Below the pieces are notes generated by a model that was not told where the DNA came from, searched no databases, and saw nothing but the letters and a program-made list of their open reading frames with translations. From assembly GCA_028290125.1 (NCBI GenBank), contig JAQGKM010000206.1, forward strand, positions 1-13,638: a DNA stretch of 13,638 nucleotides, read 5' to 3'. Shown here one piece after another: positions 13,330 through 13,638 of the stretch. The DNA is from Hyphomicrobiales bacterium (GTDB taxonomy: Bacteria; Pseudomonadota; Alphaproteobacteria; Rhizobiales; Beijerinckiaceae). A program made the position numbers and the translations under genes. Each line of letters opens with the position of its first letter. The first letter of the stretch is position 1.

Positions 13330-13638
13330 ATGATCGGCAAGCTCAAGGGCGTCATCGATTCTTACGCCGACGACCACGTGATCCTCGACGTGCACGGCGT
13401 CGGCTATGTCGTGCAATGCTCCACGCGCACGCTGCAAAAGCTGCCGCGGCCCGGCGAAGCCGCGACGCTCGCCATCGAGACGCAGGTGCGTGAGGACGCC
13501 ATTCGCCTGTTCGGTTTTTCCAGCGACGCCGAGCGCGACTGGTTTCGCCTGCTGCAATCCGTGCAGGGCGTCGGTTCGAAAGTCGCGCTCGCAATCCTCG
13601 GCATCCTGCCGCCCGGCGATCTCACCACCGCGATCGCC
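13330..13638 (+). CDS. ruvA: Holliday junction branch migration protein RuvA (5' part)
   Basis: The first 103 codons of ruvA, cut by the right edge. RuvA binds four-way junctions as a tetramer and loads the RuvB motor. The N-terminal OB-fold domain is visible (MIGKLKGVIDSYADDHVILD, then VHGVGYVVQCS), with the acidic-pin region and ETQVREDAIRLFGF. The first helix-hairpin-helix motif is LLQSVQGVGSKVALAILG at about residues 77-94. The start ATG is preceded by GGAAG five bases upstream. It follows ruvC on the same strand; ruvB would be expected beyond the window. Confidence 0.97.
   Translation, partial: MIGKLKGVIDSYADDHVILDVHGVGYVVQCSTRTLQKLPRPGEAATLAIETQVREDAIRLFGFSSDAERDWFRLLQSVQGVGSKVALAILGILPPGDLTTAIA

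Overview
The window is GC-rich chromosomal DNA of an alphaproteobacterium, most likely a member of the Hyphomicrobiales (Rhizobiales). The reasons are an rluD-rpoH pair, an RpoH-type sigma factor behind a CTTG-N17-CTTATCT promoter, a serC leader hairpin of the alphaproteobacterial serC-motif type, a glmM-serC pair near purA, and an intergenic palindrome of the kind common in Bradyrhizobium-like genomes. Most of the window is housekeeping DNA. I see no CRISPR array, prophage, transposase or tRNA, and no stretch over 300 bases without a gene; the longest gap is 2340-2618.

Layout. 1-214 (-): 5' end of an HI0933/YhiN-type flavoprotein. 291-1145 (+): a DEDDh exonuclease gene of visibly lower GC, probably acquired. 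1212-2339 (+): an RluA/RluD pseudouridine synthase, with a terminator. 2619-3530 (+): rpoH, behind a heat-shock-type promoter and followed by a strong terminator. 3674-5458 (-): a single-span proline/alanine-rich protein of unknown function. 5531-6826 (-): purA. 6886-7030 (-): a terminator and a probable structured RNA gene upstream of purA. 7036-7953 (+): an EamA/DMT transporter. 7957-8040: a palindromic repeat. 8109-8743 (-): a toxin-first RelE/HigB-HigA toxin-antitoxin pair with its own promoter. 8812-9975 (-): serC with its leader motif. 10040-11398 (-): glmM. 11548-11904 (+): arsC. 11885-12664 (-): a TauE/SafE permease overlapping the end of arsC. 12735-13638 (+): ruvC and the start of ruvA.

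Functional links. glmM runs into serC on one strand with 64 bases between them. ruvC and ruvA belong to the Holliday-junction resolution system. purA and the unknown membrane protein lie on the same strand 72 bases apart. serA, which in many relatives follows serC, is absent; a serC terminator and the toxin-antitoxin pair sit there instead.

The most interesting items are the unassigned RNA upstream of purA, the serC leader whose 3' stem arm overlaps the ribosome binding site, the nearly leaderless toxin-antitoxin promoter with a palindrome between its boxes, and the low-GC exonuclease gene. I found no clear multi-gene novel system.
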